DNA from: JBKEAR01 sp047972425 | GTDB lineage: Bacteria > Pseudomonadota > Alphaproteobacteria > JBKEAR01 | Direction: 5' to 3' | DNA: 64,000 nucleotides | NCBI GenBank assembly: GCA_047972425.1 | Contig: JBKEAR010000027.1 | Span: 7,134 to 71,133 of the forward strand | Shown: in pieces, positions 52,565 through 61,146 of the stretch | Layout of the letters: every line of letters begins with the position of its first letter | Position numbering within the stretch: the stretch's first letter is position 1 | Program-made: the position numbers and the translations under genes | Notes under the pieces: generated by a model | Told to the model about the DNA's origin: nothing | The model's database searches: none | The model's input: only the letters and a program-made list of their open reading frames with translations

Positions 52565-54058
52565 TTATTTACCTCCTGTGGCAAAATGCATAATTTGCTC
52601 TGCACTTATATTTTCATTTAAACTTTGATTAGCAATTTCACCTTCACGCATCACAATCAAGCGATCACTAAGAGCCAAAACCTCTGGTAAATCAGATGAA
52701 ACTAAAATGATGGATGTGCCTTGCGCACATAAATCATAAATTTTTTGATAAATCTCATATCGGGCACCCACATCAATTCCTCGAGTAGGCTCATCTAAAA
52801 TAAGCAATTTAGGCTTTTTTAATAGCCATCGCGCAAATAGAGCCTTTTGCTGATTACCACCAGATAAATCACCAATATTTTGCTGCATATTTTGTAATTT
52901 TACATTATGGTCACTGGCCGCATGTGCTGTTTGTTGGGCTTCTTTTTGCCGATGCATAATGCCAAGCTGATTACTGAATAAATCCAAATATCCCATAGAA
53001 ATATTATTTTGTATGGAGTGATCAAGGACTAAACCGTCATCTTTGCGGCTTTCAGGTAAATAAACAAGCCCCTGATCAATAATTTCTTTAGTTGTTGCAT
53101 TGGTAATATCACGCCCCTCAAAATGAATATGCCCTTGCTGCGATGAACTGATACCAAAAATACGCTTCATTACTTCGGTACGACCCGCACCAACTAGACC
53201 AAAAAAGCCTAAAACTTCACCTTTTTTAGCCTCAAAATTCACATGGTTAAAATGGCCTTCGTCTGAGAGATCATTAACAGTTAATATTGTTTCGCTATTC
53301 GGGTTATATATTACAGGTCGCTCCGGATAAATTTCGCTCACCTCTCGCCCAACCATCATTTTTAATAAAGTAGGAATATCTGTTTTTTCACGCAAAACCG
53401 TATCAATATGGCGGCCATCTCTAAATACAGAGATGCGTTTGGGCAGTGACATAATTTCATCGAGCCGATGCGAAATATAAATCACACCAATATTTCTTTC
53501 TTTTAAACGTTCAATGAGCAAAAATAATAGCTCGGCTTCTTTTTCCGCAAGCGAAGATGTAGGCTCGTCCATAATAATAAATTTTGCATCATGGGATAAA
53601 GCACGGGCTATTTCTACAAGCTGTTGTTGCCCGATAGATAAACTGCCCACTATGGCTTTTGGATCCAACTGTATATTGAGATCATTTAAAATTTTCTCGG
53701 TTTGGGTATAGATTTGTTTATGATTGATTGTATATTTGCCACCCAATTCTCTATTAGCAAAAATATTCGATGCAACATCTAAGTTTGGAAACAAGCTTAA
53801 TTCTTGAAATATTATACTAATACCGGCATCTAAGGCATCTTGCGGATTAGAATATTTTTGCTCGATATCATCAATATAAAACATACCTGCCGATGGCGGC
53901 TGCACACCAGCAAAAATTTTCATTAATGTTGATTTTCCTGCACCATTTTCACCTAAAATTGCATGAACCTCACCACTATAAAAGGTAATAGAAATATCTT
54001 TTAGCGCCCAAAAATCACCAAAACATTTACCAATATCTTTTGTATATAAAATGCTCAT
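52565..54058 (-). CDS. Sugar ABC transporter ATP-binding protein, RbsA type
   Basis: A 497-residue double ATPase. The first domain has Walker A GENGAGKST near 37-45 and signature LSIGQQQ near 137; the second, non-canonical domain opens at FFGLVGAGRTEVMK near 281 (degenerate Walker A) and carries signature LSGGNQQKA near 391 and Walker B LLILDEPTRGIDVG near 412. This asymmetry is usual for RbsA/XylG/AraG. It follows a terminator-like hairpin after the binding-protein gene. Confidence 0.94.
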   Translation of the reverse strand: MSILYTKDIGKCFGDFWALKDISITFYSGEVHAILGENGAGKSTLMKIFAGVQPPSAGMFYIDDIEQKYSNPQDALDAGISIIFQELSLFPNLDVASNIFANRELGGKYTINHKQIYTQTEKILNDLNIQLDPKAIVGSLSIGQQQLVEIARALSHDAKFIIMDEPTSSLAEKEAELLFLLIERLKERNIGVIYISHRLDEIMSLPKRISVFRDGRHIDTVLREKTDIPTLLKMMVGREVSEIYPERPVIYNPNSETILTVNDLSDEGHFNHVNFEAKKGEVLGFFGLVGAGRTEVMKRIFGISSSQQGHIHFEGRDITNATTKEIIDQGLVYLPESRKDDGLVLDHSIQNNISMGYLDLFSNQLGIMHRQKEAQQTAHAASDHNVKLQNMQQNIGDLSGGNQQKALFARWLLKKPKLLILDEPTRGIDVGARYEIYQKIYDLCAQGTSIILVSSDLPEVLALSDRLIVMREGEIANQSLNENISAEQIMHFATGGK

Positions 54059-54076
54059 TTTTTTCTCTTTTGAGGT

Positions 54077-54107
54077 AAAAAACGAGCGACTAAAATAATC
54101 GCCCGTT
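54077..54107 (-). terminator. Internal attenuator between the binding-protein and ATPase genes
   Basis: On the minus strand ACGGGCGA pairs with TCGCTCGT (one G-U pair) and is followed by six T. Sitting between the RbsB-like and RbsA-like genes it should let more binding protein be made than membrane parts, a known feature of such operons. Confidence 0.65.
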
Positions 54108-54120
54108 TATTTAATCAATA

Positions 54121-55011
54121 TTATTGCTCAGGATAAACACCGGGAACAATAGGAATATATGCTTCAACTTCTTTACCATTAAGATAATCAACAGCTGCAT
54201 TTAGTGCCGTTGCACCCATTTTATCGGGATATTGTCTAATAACGGCAACAAAAGCTTTTTCTTTATCTACAGCATTACGGGCTTCTTCTAAACCGTCAAA
54301 ACCGATAATTTTTACCTGATCTTGTTTTTTTGCCGTGTTAACCGCAACTGTAGCCGCTAAAGCTGCATCATCACCAAAACCAAAAATACCGGTAATATCA
54401 GGATGCGCTTGAAGCATATTTTGTGTTGCGCTTAAAGCTTCAGGGCGTGTAATACCGGGCTGAATATCAACAATTTCGATATCCGGATATTTTTCGTTAA
54501 GTACTTTTGAAAAGCCGTCAACACGGTCGATAACCGATTGAACAGTCGGATAATGAATAACAGCAACTTCGCCCTTACCGCCTAAAAATTGACCCATTAG
54601 GTCGCCGGCAATCTCTCCGCCGCCATAGTTATCGGTTGCAACATGGGAAACAACATCGCTTCCATCGGCCGAAATATCAACTGTAAATACAGGAATACCG
54701 GCTTTTTTTGCTCTCGCTAAAGCACCACCAACACCTTTACTATCAACAGGTGATAAAATAATTGCATCGACATCTTGAGTAATAAAATCTTGAATATCAG
54801 CAAGCTGTTTATTTAAGTCTTGGTTTGCAATAGAAACCTTTAAATCAACATTTTGTTTTTCTGCTTCTGCTTTCATTGCATCGGTTAAATCAACATAAAA
54901 CGGATGTTGTTGTGTTAATAAAGATGCACCAATTTTATAGTCTTGGGCATTGGCGGCTAAACCAACGGCACATAAGCTTAATGCACAAGTTAAATGTTTA
55001 AAATATTTCAT
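54121..55011 (-). CDS. Sugar-binding protein of ABC transporter, RbsB type
   Basis: A 296-residue periplasmic binding protein of the ribose/galactose class (Peripla_BP_4). The signal peptide ends near residue 22 (AVGLAANAQ). Ligand pocket residues typical of the family are in TQQHPFYVDL (33-42), DISADGSD and FGFGDDAALAA near 206. AAGGAGG precedes the ATG. The neighbours, PfkB and GatZ-like, suggest a ketohexose rather than ribose. Confidence 0.92.
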   Translation of the reverse strand: MKYFKHLTCALSLCAVGLAANAQDYKIGASLLTQQHPFYVDLTDAMKAEAEKQNVDLKVSIANQDLNKQLADIQDFITQDVDAIILSPVDSKGVGGALARAKKAGIPVFTVDISADGSDVVSHVATDNYGGGEIAGDLMGQFLGGKGEVAVIHYPTVQSVIDRVDGFSKVLNEKYPDIEIVDIQPGITRPEALSATQNMLQAHPDITGIFGFGDDAALAATVAVNTAKKQDQVKIIGFDGLEEARNAVDKEKAFVAVIRQYPDKMGATALNAAVDYLNGKEVEAYIPIVPGVYPEQ

Positions 55012-55034
55012 GATAACCTCCTTGTTTTCATGTT

Positions 55035-55964
55035 TTACATTTGTGGTAAAAAGTATGAAAGTTCATCATAATTTGATATCCCTTCCATTGGCCCTTTTTG
55101 GGTTACTGAGTATGTCCCTGCGGCGGTAGCATATTGCAGGGCTTCTTTATATGACATTTTTTGTAATAAACTCGAAAGCAGCATACCGGCAAAAACATCC
55201 CCTGCCCCTGTTGGGTCAACCTCGTTTACCGAGCATGCCTTAGCACAGATATGGGTATCTTTTGTAATAAGTACAGCACCCTTTGCTCCTTTTTTTAGAA
55301 CAATGATCTCTATACCATTATTGAGTATTTCTTTTATGCTTGCTTCCTCATCTTTAAGCCCTGTTAAAACCTCTAACTCACCTTCCGATGGTAAAAGAAT
55401 ATAAGTTTGGCTTAAGATTTTTTGAATAAGCTGATATTGATCGCCATGGGCAGATAATTCTTTGCGAATATTCGGGTCAAAGCTCACTTTAACATTATAT
55501 TTTTTGCAATAATCTAAGGCAGTTTCTACGGCATTACGCACAGAAGGAACACCTAATGATGAGCCGGTAATATGCAAAAACCCACCTTTTTTAAAATATT
55601 CTTCTTTTACTTGCTCAGGCTTTATTTGCCCGGCGGCGGCATGGGGGATATGATAAATAAAATCTCGGCTACCATTGTTATTGTAACGCACAAAAGCAAT
55701 ACCTGTTGTATATTCATCATCTATGCGTGCACCCTTAATATTGAGTGTCCCTAACCGCTCTAATATATTCCGACCAAAATCATCATTGCCGACTGTACCA
55801 ATGATAATAGACGCTGCCCCCGACTGAGCCGCTTGTGCCGCCATAATCGCCGGTGCTCCCGAAGGATAAGGCCCATGCCATAAGCCTTGTTTGTCTAAGG
55901 GCTGATCCAACTTATCGGCCATAATTTCGACGACTAACTCTCCAATTGCTATAATATTACCCAT
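55035..55964 (-). CDS. PfkB-family sugar kinase
   Basis: A 309-residue ribokinase/PfkB-fold kinase. The N-terminal signature IIAIGELVVEIMAD and the C-terminal catalytic block DPTGAGDVFAGMLL near 250-263 with the catalytic base D (DPTGAGD) are present, together with FDPNIR near 168. Transfers the ATP phosphate to a sugar. With a GatZ-type protein next door, the best guess is a tagatose- or fructose-type ketohexose kinase. It is 4 bases after the GatZ/KbaZ gene. Confidence 0.9.
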   Translation of the reverse strand: MGNIIAIGELVVEIMADKLDQPLDKQGLWHGPYPSGAPAIMAAQAAQSGAASIIIGTVGNDDFGRNILERLGTLNIKGARIDDEYTTGIAFVRYNNNGSRDFIYHIPHAAAGQIKPEQVKEEYFKKGGFLHITGSSLGVPSVRNAVETALDYCKKYNVKVSFDPNIRKELSAHGDQYQLIQKILSQTYILLPSEGELEVLTGLKDEEASIKEILNNGIEIIVLKKGAKGAVLITKDTHICAKACSVNEVDPTGAGDVFAGMLLSSLLQKMSYKEALQYATAAGTYSVTQKGPMEGISNYDELSYFLPQM

Positions 55965-55968
55965 TGAT

Positions 55969-57243
55969 TTACTCTTCGCATGCTTGTTGATATTGTTGAC
56001 AAACGCCCATAATTTTGGCTAATACAAGACTTTTACCATCAGCTTTGACTTTACCTGTACGTATATCCCAATAAATATCGGGGAAATACTGGCTAATCAA
56101 TGGTAACGCAATCGGTTGATCTAAGTTTTTAAATAAGCGTTCAAGCGCTTGCTCAACTTCATTAAAATTCCAGTAATATCGAATACGATCGCTTAAACTA
56201 AATTTACGCGCAAAAAGCTGTTGGTCTGAGCTACCCTCGTAATATTTTTGCCAATTTTTGGGGTTTTTAAGCATGATATTCTCAACAACTTCTTCAATAT
56301 GCGATTGCTTATCGGTTGGGATATTTAGCTTTTCTATCGCACCTAAGGCAAAAATAGCCTCGCGCATGGCAAAGGTTAAGGCTGGCCCCACTTTAAGAAT
56401 TGCAAAATGATCTTTTACCAATTGTTTAAGGTTTTTTGGTTGTTGATAATCGGTCGAATGAGCCTCGAAAATCCAATTTTTATCCTCTGAGCAAAACTGG
56501 CTAAGCTCTTGGGCATCTTTGGGTTTATAATCATAAATTTGGGTATGGTCAAACTCCACACCCGGCTGAACCACTAAACCAATCACCCGATTAAAAGCTT
56601 CTTCTAAGTTCAGATAAGCAAATTCTTTTTCATGAATATCAAGGGTGTTTTGGGCATCTTTAACTGTTGTGACATGCATATGGTTCATTAAATCATCACT
56701 TGCACCGCCCGGCACCGGAACCTCGGTACCAATAATATAAACCGGTTTTTCTCTGCCAACTTCATTAGCTGCCGTTTCACAAGCCACACATAAACGTGCA
56801 GCTCTAGAGGCTATTGTGGCATCACTTAATGGAATAGGGTCATTTTTGCACGACATTGAACAATCCAGATGAATTTTAGTAAATCCGGCTGTTACATAAT
56901 CACAAACAAGCTGCTCAGCCTTTGCCATGGCAACATCGCTATCATCATCTTGCCATGCATTCGGGCCTAAATGATCACCACCCAAAATAACTTTATTATG
57001 GCTTAAACCCACTTTAGCAATAATATCCAATGCAAATTTGCGGTAGGTGCGGGGTGTATAACCAGTATAACCACCAAATTGATTCACTTGGTTAGATGTC
57101 GCCTCTAATAGTAAATAACTGTTATTTTCTTTACAATATTGAGCTGCAGCTTCAATAACTAATGGATGGCTTGAGCAAACAGAATAGATACCGCCATAAC
57201 CATTCTTTTTATGGTTTTTTATAATATCTTGTAAAATATGCAT
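55969..57243 (-). CDS. GatZ/KbaZ-like protein, probable ketohexose-phosphate 4-epimerase
   Basis: A 424-residue COG4573 protein. In enteric bacteria GatZ/KbaZ is the stabilising, non-catalytic partner of the tagatose-1,6-bisphosphate aldolase GatY/KbaY. Here no GatY/KbaY is present. In Agrobacterium a stand-alone homologue was reported as D-tagatose 6-phosphate 4-epimerase, as I recall. Conserved pieces include GGDHLGPNAWQ near 63-73, HLDCSMSC near 121-128, GTEVPVPGGA near 170-179 and FEAHSTDYQ near 257. First gene of the operon on this strand, divergent from the ROK repressor; AAGGAAAG precedes the ATG. Confidence 0.87.
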   Translation of the reverse strand: MHILQDIIKNHKKNGYGGIYSVCSSHPLVIEAAAQYCKENNSYLLLEATSNQVNQFGGYTGYTPRTYRKFALDIIAKVGLSHNKVILGGDHLGPNAWQDDDSDVAMAKAEQLVCDYVTAGFTKIHLDCSMSCKNDPIPLSDATIASRAARLCVACETAANEVGREKPVYIIGTEVPVPGGASDDLMNHMHVTTVKDAQNTLDIHEKEFAYLNLEEAFNRVIGLVVQPGVEFDHTQIYDYKPKDAQELSQFCSEDKNWIFEAHSTDYQQPKNLKQLVKDHFAILKVGPALTFAMREAIFALGAIEKLNIPTDKQSHIEEVVENIMLKNPKNWQKYYEGSSDQQLFARKFSLSDRIRYYWNFNEVEQALERLFKNLDQPIALPLISQYFPDIYWDIRTGKVKADGKSLVLAKIMGVCQQYQQACEE

Positions 57244-57407
57244 TTTCTTTCCTTAACTTATTTACTTATCAGCAGCACAAATATTTAGGTTATTCCGTAG
57301 CCCTTATAAAAAGATAATTCCCAACATATTTTGTTGTATTACCAAAGAGACTTTAGCGATAATATAAAACAATAAAATTCATACCCTAAATTATCATCTT
57401 ATATTAA

Positions 57408-57427
57408 ATTAAATTACTTAATTTAAT
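57408..57427. promoter_or_regulatory. Candidate ROK-repressor operator
   Basis: ATTAAATTACTTAATTTAAT is a perfect 9-2-9 palindrome in the 312-base spacer between the divergent GatZ-like and ROK genes, about 165 bases from one start and 129 from the other. A similar AT motif, TTAATTTAATTAA, is at 57520-57532, close to the ROK gene. ROK repressors of the NagC/Mlc/XylR type bind AT-rich inverted repeats of this sort. The rest of the spacer shows no other clear signal. Confidence 0.45.
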
Positions 57428-57555
57428 CATTCGTAACACAAGTATACAATAGAGTCAATAGAAATAATAAAAATGAATACTCTATATTTTTAATAGCTTG
57501 CATAATATATTTTTTAAGGTTAATTTAATTAAGATAAATAACTTAAGGTTTTAAA

Positions 57556-58698
57556 ATGAATAATAAAATAGGAGTTAATCCGTTAAAGGCAAGGCAGTTT
57601 AATCGGCAGCTTATCCTTCAGTATATCCGGTTGCAGCCGAATATTTCGCGTGTGGAAATTGCCCGTGCCATCGAGCTTTCGGCGCCTTCGGTAACCAATA
57701 TAACCAATGATTTAATTAACGAAGGTTATGTCATAGAAACCCACCGAAAAACCACCCAAAGGGGGCAGCCGGCTGTTGGCTTAGCGATTAACAATAAAAA
57801 ATTCTATACGATCGGCCTCCATTTCGACCATCATTTTCATCATGGTGTATTAACCAATTTGGCCGGCGATATTGTGGCCGAAGAAAAACAGACATCCAAA
57901 GATACATCGGCCATATTTATGCATATGTATGAACAATTGAGTCAAAAAATTCCCCGTAAAGGTGAGCTCATCGGGGTTGGGATATCCTCTATGGGGCCTA
58001 TTTTAGACCCAACAAAAGATAATAGAGACATCCAAAGCCCGAATATCCGTATTTTTGATTTTGTCGAAAAAATTAGCGCGCAAACCCATCACCCTATTTA
58101 CATTGAAAATAGTGCCACAACTGCAGCTATTGGGGAGTTTTGGTATGGCAAAGGCTTTTTGACCAAAAATTATTTATATTTAAATATTGGTTATGGACTC
58201 GGCGGTGGTCTGATTATTAACAACCAAGTTTACCGCGGCGATACGCAAAATGCCGGTGAGATTGGCCATAGCAATGTAGTTGAAGACGGGCGTTTATGTT
58301 TTTGTGGCGCCTATGGCTGTTTAGAAAGTTATTTATCCCTTAATGCATTAATCCAAGAATTGGGTGATGAATATGCGAACCCAGATTATATACTCTCGCA
58401 ATTTCATCAGAACAACCCCAAGCTTTTTTTATGGTTAGAATACAATTTACCGCTTTTAGCCAAAGTTTTAGTAAGCGCTACCCAGCTAATGGATATTAAT
58501 AATATTGTTATATCGGGGCTTTTACCACCCGATATTATCAATTGGTATATTCATAACTTACCCAAATATATCGAGAAATATCGCATTAAAACTTTACCCT
58601 CTAAGCTCAATATTATTCAGGGTATGAACGGCCCTAACCTACCTGCCTTAGGGGCGGCAACCTTGCCCGCATATTCTAGCTTATCGCCTAAAATTTAG
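57556..58698 (+). CDS. ROK-family transcriptional repressor
   Basis: A 380-residue regulator: an N-terminal winged helix (about 10-65, SRVEIARAIELSAPSVTNIT as HTH) and a C-terminal ROK sugar-binding domain with GEIGHS (234-239) and the zinc-binding CFCGAYGCLE (248-257). The catalytic Asp of ROK kinases (ENDAN-type) is replaced by Ser here (ENSATTA, 184-190), as in pure regulators such as NagC, Mlc and XylR. It is divergent from the GatZ-PfkB-ABC operon and very likely controls it. AAGGT precedes the start. Convergent with thiD, 4-base overlap. Confidence 0.92.
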   Translation: MNNKIGVNPLKARQFNRQLILQYIRLQPNISRVEIARAIELSAPSVTNITNDLINEGYVIETHRKTTQRGQPAVGLAINNKKFYTIGLHFDHHFHHGVLTNLAGDIVAEEKQTSKDTSAIFMHMYEQLSQKIPRKGELIGVGISSMGPILDPTKDNRDIQSPNIRIFDFVEKISAQTHHPIYIENSATTAAIGEFWYGKGFLTKNYLYLNIGYGLGGGLIINNQVYRGDTQNAGEIGHSNVVEDGRLCFCGAYGCLESYLSLNALIQELGDEYANPDYILSQFHQNNPKLFLWLEYNLPLLAKVLVSATQLMDINNIVISGLLPPDIINWYIHNLPKYIEKYRIKTLPSKLNIIQGMNGPNLPALGAATLPAYSSLSPKI

Positions 58699-59501
58699 CG
58701 ATAATCAAAATGGGCGATCGGGCCATGGCCTTGGCCCAGCTGCCAATTTTGCGATGCCTGTATGGCGTTATAAATATATTCATTGGCTTGTTTAACAGCC
58801 GTTTGTAAATCCTGTTTAAGGGCAATATTGGCTGCAATGGCCGAGGATAATGAACAACCTGTGCCATGGGTATTTTTGCTTATTATTTTGGCTTGCTCAA
58901 ATAAAAATACACTGCCATTGGCGAGCTGCAAATAATCGATAACATCTTTGCTTTCCCTATGCCCACCTTTAATCAGTATATTGCCTTGGGGGGCAATTTT
59001 TTGTGCCAAAATATATGGGTCTAGCGCATCGGGGAGCTTGGCCAATATTTGCGCCTCGGGCAAATTGGGCGTGACTAATGTGGCCAAAGGCAATAAATGG
59101 GCTTTTAGGCTTTCAATCGCACTTTCCTCTAATAAAGGGGCACCGGCTTTAGATATCATGACCGGATCCAAAATAATAGGCGGTAATTTGGGCTGTTTTT
59201 TCAGTACTTTGGCTACGGTTTCAATAATATCGGCATCGCCCAGCATGCCAATTTTTATGGTATCAATCGGAAAATCCGATAATACGGCCTCGAGCTGTGC
59301 CGCAATGGTTGATAACGGAATTTTATGAATATCGGTTACAGAATGAGAATTTTGTGCCGTAATCGCCGTAATGGCCGAAAGTGCGTAACAACCATTGGCC
59401 GAAATTGATTTGATATCGGCCTGTATGCCTGCGCCCCCGCCGGAATCTGAGCCGGCTATTGTTAATACTGTGGGCGGACGATTGCCATATATCATTGCCA
59501 T
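58695..59501 (-). CDS. thiD: Hydroxymethylpyrimidine (phosphate) kinase
   Basis: Phosphorylates HMP and HMP-P to HMP-PP for thiamine synthesis. It has 268 residues: VLTIAGSDSGGGAGIQADIK at 12-31 and NTHGTGCSLSSAIAANIA near 213-230 are family marks, the catalytic cysteine being in GTGC. The ATG at 59501 is chosen because GGAGGT lies 7 bases upstream; it overlaps thiE by 10 bases. Last gene of the thiM-thiE-thiD salvage operon. Confidence 0.96.
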   Translation of the reverse strand: MAMIYGNRPPTVLTIAGSDSGGGAGIQADIKSISANGCYALSAITAITAQNSHSVTDIHKIPLSTIAAQLEAVLSDFPIDTIKIGMLGDADIIETVAKVLKKQPKLPPIILDPVMISKAGAPLLEESAIESLKAHLLPLATLVTPNLPEAQILAKLPDALDPYILAQKIAPQGNILIKGGHRESKDVIDYLQLANGSVFLFEQAKIISKNTHGTGCSLSSAIAANIALKQDLQTAVKQANEYIYNAIQASQNWQLGQGHGPIAHFDYR

Positions 59502-60112
59502 TTTTTGACCTCCTGTTTTAAATTCTGCGCGGCTTGGCAAATATCATCGGCCGCCGATATTGCCGAGATTATAGCAACGCCCGCGCTACCTTGTTGCATG
59601 ATGGATTGGATATTATTTTGGTTAATCCCCCCAATCGCAATAACGGGTTTATTGCTATTTTCCACCGCCCGCTTAAGCCCTTTAAGACCTAAGGGGGTTT
59701 TAATATCTTTTTTGCTATCCGTTGCAAATACGGGGCTTATAGCCAAATAATCGGCATATTGGTTTTGGCTGTCAAAAATTTGAGATTCCTCCTCAATAGA
59801 AAGCCCAATTATTTTGTTTTCACCTAAGATATTACGTGCAATCTCAATAGGCATATCCGATTGCCCCAAATGCACACCATCGGCATTACAAGCCAAAGCC
59901 ACATCAATACGATCATTAATGATAAACGGTATCTGATAATGCGCACAGACCTCTTTAATCTTTAAAGCTAAAGCCAAAAATTGCCGCACATCATTTTTTT
60001 TATATCGGAGCTGAATGACATCAGCCCCTCCTTTTGCAGCCTCTGCACATAAATGGGCTAAATAATGCCCATCATCGCAATCGGGTGTAACAAAATATAA
60101 GCTATACTTCAT
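59492..60112 (-). CDS. thiE: Thiamine-phosphate synthase
   Basis: Couples HMP-PP and hydroxyethylthiazole phosphate into thiamine phosphate. It has 206 residues on a TIM barrel: DVIQLRYKK near 34-42 (pyrophosphate/Mg region), VHLGQSDMP near 85-93, ISPVFATDSKKDIKTPLG near 126-143 and AIGGINQNNI near 162. The start at 60112 fits the family N-terminus (MKYSLYFVTP) and overlaps thiM by 11 bases, without a clear ribosome-binding site of its own. Confidence 0.94.
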   Translation of the reverse strand: MKYSLYFVTPDCDDGHYLAHLCAEAAKGGADVIQLRYKKNDVRQFLALALKIKEVCAHYQIPFIINDRIDVALACNADGVHLGQSDMPIEIARNILGENKIIGLSIEEESQIFDSQNQYADYLAISPVFATDSKKDIKTPLGLKGLKRAVENSNKPVIAIGGINQNNIQSIMQQGSAGVAIISAISAADDICQAAQNLKQEVKKWQ

Positions 60113-60914
60113 ATTGCTGCACATGAATATTCGGTATATCGGAAAGGTCATCGGCCGAAATATGGCTTAAACAATCTAAAAACCCCACCCAAAAACTCGC
60201 CGGCCCTGCCGCCTGTTGGCTTGCCTTGTTACCTATTGCCGACATAATAGCCAATGCGGATAATGTGGCGGTAAAACTATCGGGCTCTACCCCGGCATAA
60301 GCACCGCAAATAGCCGCTGCGGTGCAGCCTGTGCCGGTAACTTTTTGCATAATCGGTACATCTAGCGCAATTTCGGCGATATATTGGCTGTTTACAATAA
60401 TATCGGTTGCCCCGCTAATACCCACACAAACATTATATTCTTTGGCCAATTTTTTTGCGGCATCAAGGGCATCGCCCGTATCATGCAGGCTATCTACCCC
60501 TTTGCTTTTGGTGGCCGAGCCTGCAAGGGCTATAATCTCCGATGCATTACCTTTAATAATAGTTACCGCATCTGTGCTTAATATCTTAAGGGCGGCCTCC
60601 ATACGAATTTGCGAAGCCCCCACCCCAACGGGGTCTAAAATAACGGGTTTATGATATTTTTTACCATATTTTGCCGCCATATAAGCATGCGCGATAAAAT
60701 ATTCATTAAGTGTACCAATATTCAGTACAACCGCATTGCTTATGGCGACAAGCTCGGCGGTTTCCGATTGTTCCATGCTCATAATCGGCGAGGCACCAAT
60801 GGCTAATAAAGCATTGGCGGTGCTGTTCATCACCACATGATTGGTTAAACTTAAAACAAGGGGATTTTTTTGGCTAATTTGCCCTGTGGCATCAATAATA
60901 TTTTGAAGATTCAT
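60102..60914 (-). CDS. thiM: Hydroxyethylthiazole kinase
   Basis: Salvage kinase that phosphorylates the thiazole alcohol. It has 270 residues of ribokinase-like fold: SLTNHVVMNSTANALLAIGA near 22-41, DPVGVGASQIR near 96-106, IIKGNASEI near 119 and VTGTGCTAAAICGAY near 193 with the catalytic Cys. First gene of the operon; GAGGAATAACC precedes the ATG and a TPP riboswitch lies upstream. No thiC or thiG is near, so the operon salvages precursors. Confidence 0.95.
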   Translation of the reverse strand: MNLQNIIDATGQISQKNPLVLSLTNHVVMNSTANALLAIGASPIMSMEQSETAELVAISNAVVLNIGTLNEYFIAHAYMAAKYGKKYHKPVILDPVGVGASQIRMEAALKILSTDAVTIIKGNASEIIALAGSATKSKGVDSLHDTGDALDAAKKLAKEYNVCVGISGATDIIVNSQYIAEIALDVPIMQKVTGTGCTAAAICGAYAGVEPDSFTATLSALAIMSAIGNKASQQAAGPASFWVGFLDCLSHISADDLSDIPNIHVQQYEV

Positions 60915-60925
60915 TGGTTATTCCT

Positions 60926-60946
60926 CTATCCGGTTAACTAGGATAG
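60926..60946 (-). promoter_or_regulatory. Hairpin beside the thiM ribosome-binding site
   Basis: CTATCC and GGATAG (minus strand, 60946-60941 and 60931-60926) form a perfect 6-bp stem whose right arm abuts the AGAGGA ribosome-binding site of thiM. It is a probable part of the riboswitch expression platform acting on translation. No T-run follows. Confidence 0.5.
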
Positions 60947-60964
60947 CCGAATATAGGTGATAGC

Positions 60965-61040
60965 ATGTTTCCCAACGCAACAATTATGTTGATCTGGTAA
61001 TAATGGTATTTCTCAGCCTTTAAAAAAAAGCACCCATAAC
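60965..61040 (-). ncRNA. TPP riboswitch (THI box)
   Basis: On the minus strand, in order: GGGTGC (61035-61030), an eight-T stretch, GGCTGAGAAATACC (61018-61005), ACCAGATCAACATAAT (61000-60985 approximately) and GCGTTGGGAAAC ending near 60966. These are the conserved THI-box elements; ACCAGATC differs from the usual ACCTGATC by one base. Located about 50 bases upstream of thiM, it should lower thiMED expression when thiamine diphosphate is abundant. Confidence 0.88.
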
Positions 61041-61146
61041 GACTATTAACAATATGTGTTTTATATTATTACTTCATCACTTATTTTCAAGCAAATATTT
61101 TATTATTTATTGTTTTTTTGAATATTGGTTTATTTTAAAAATTCTG

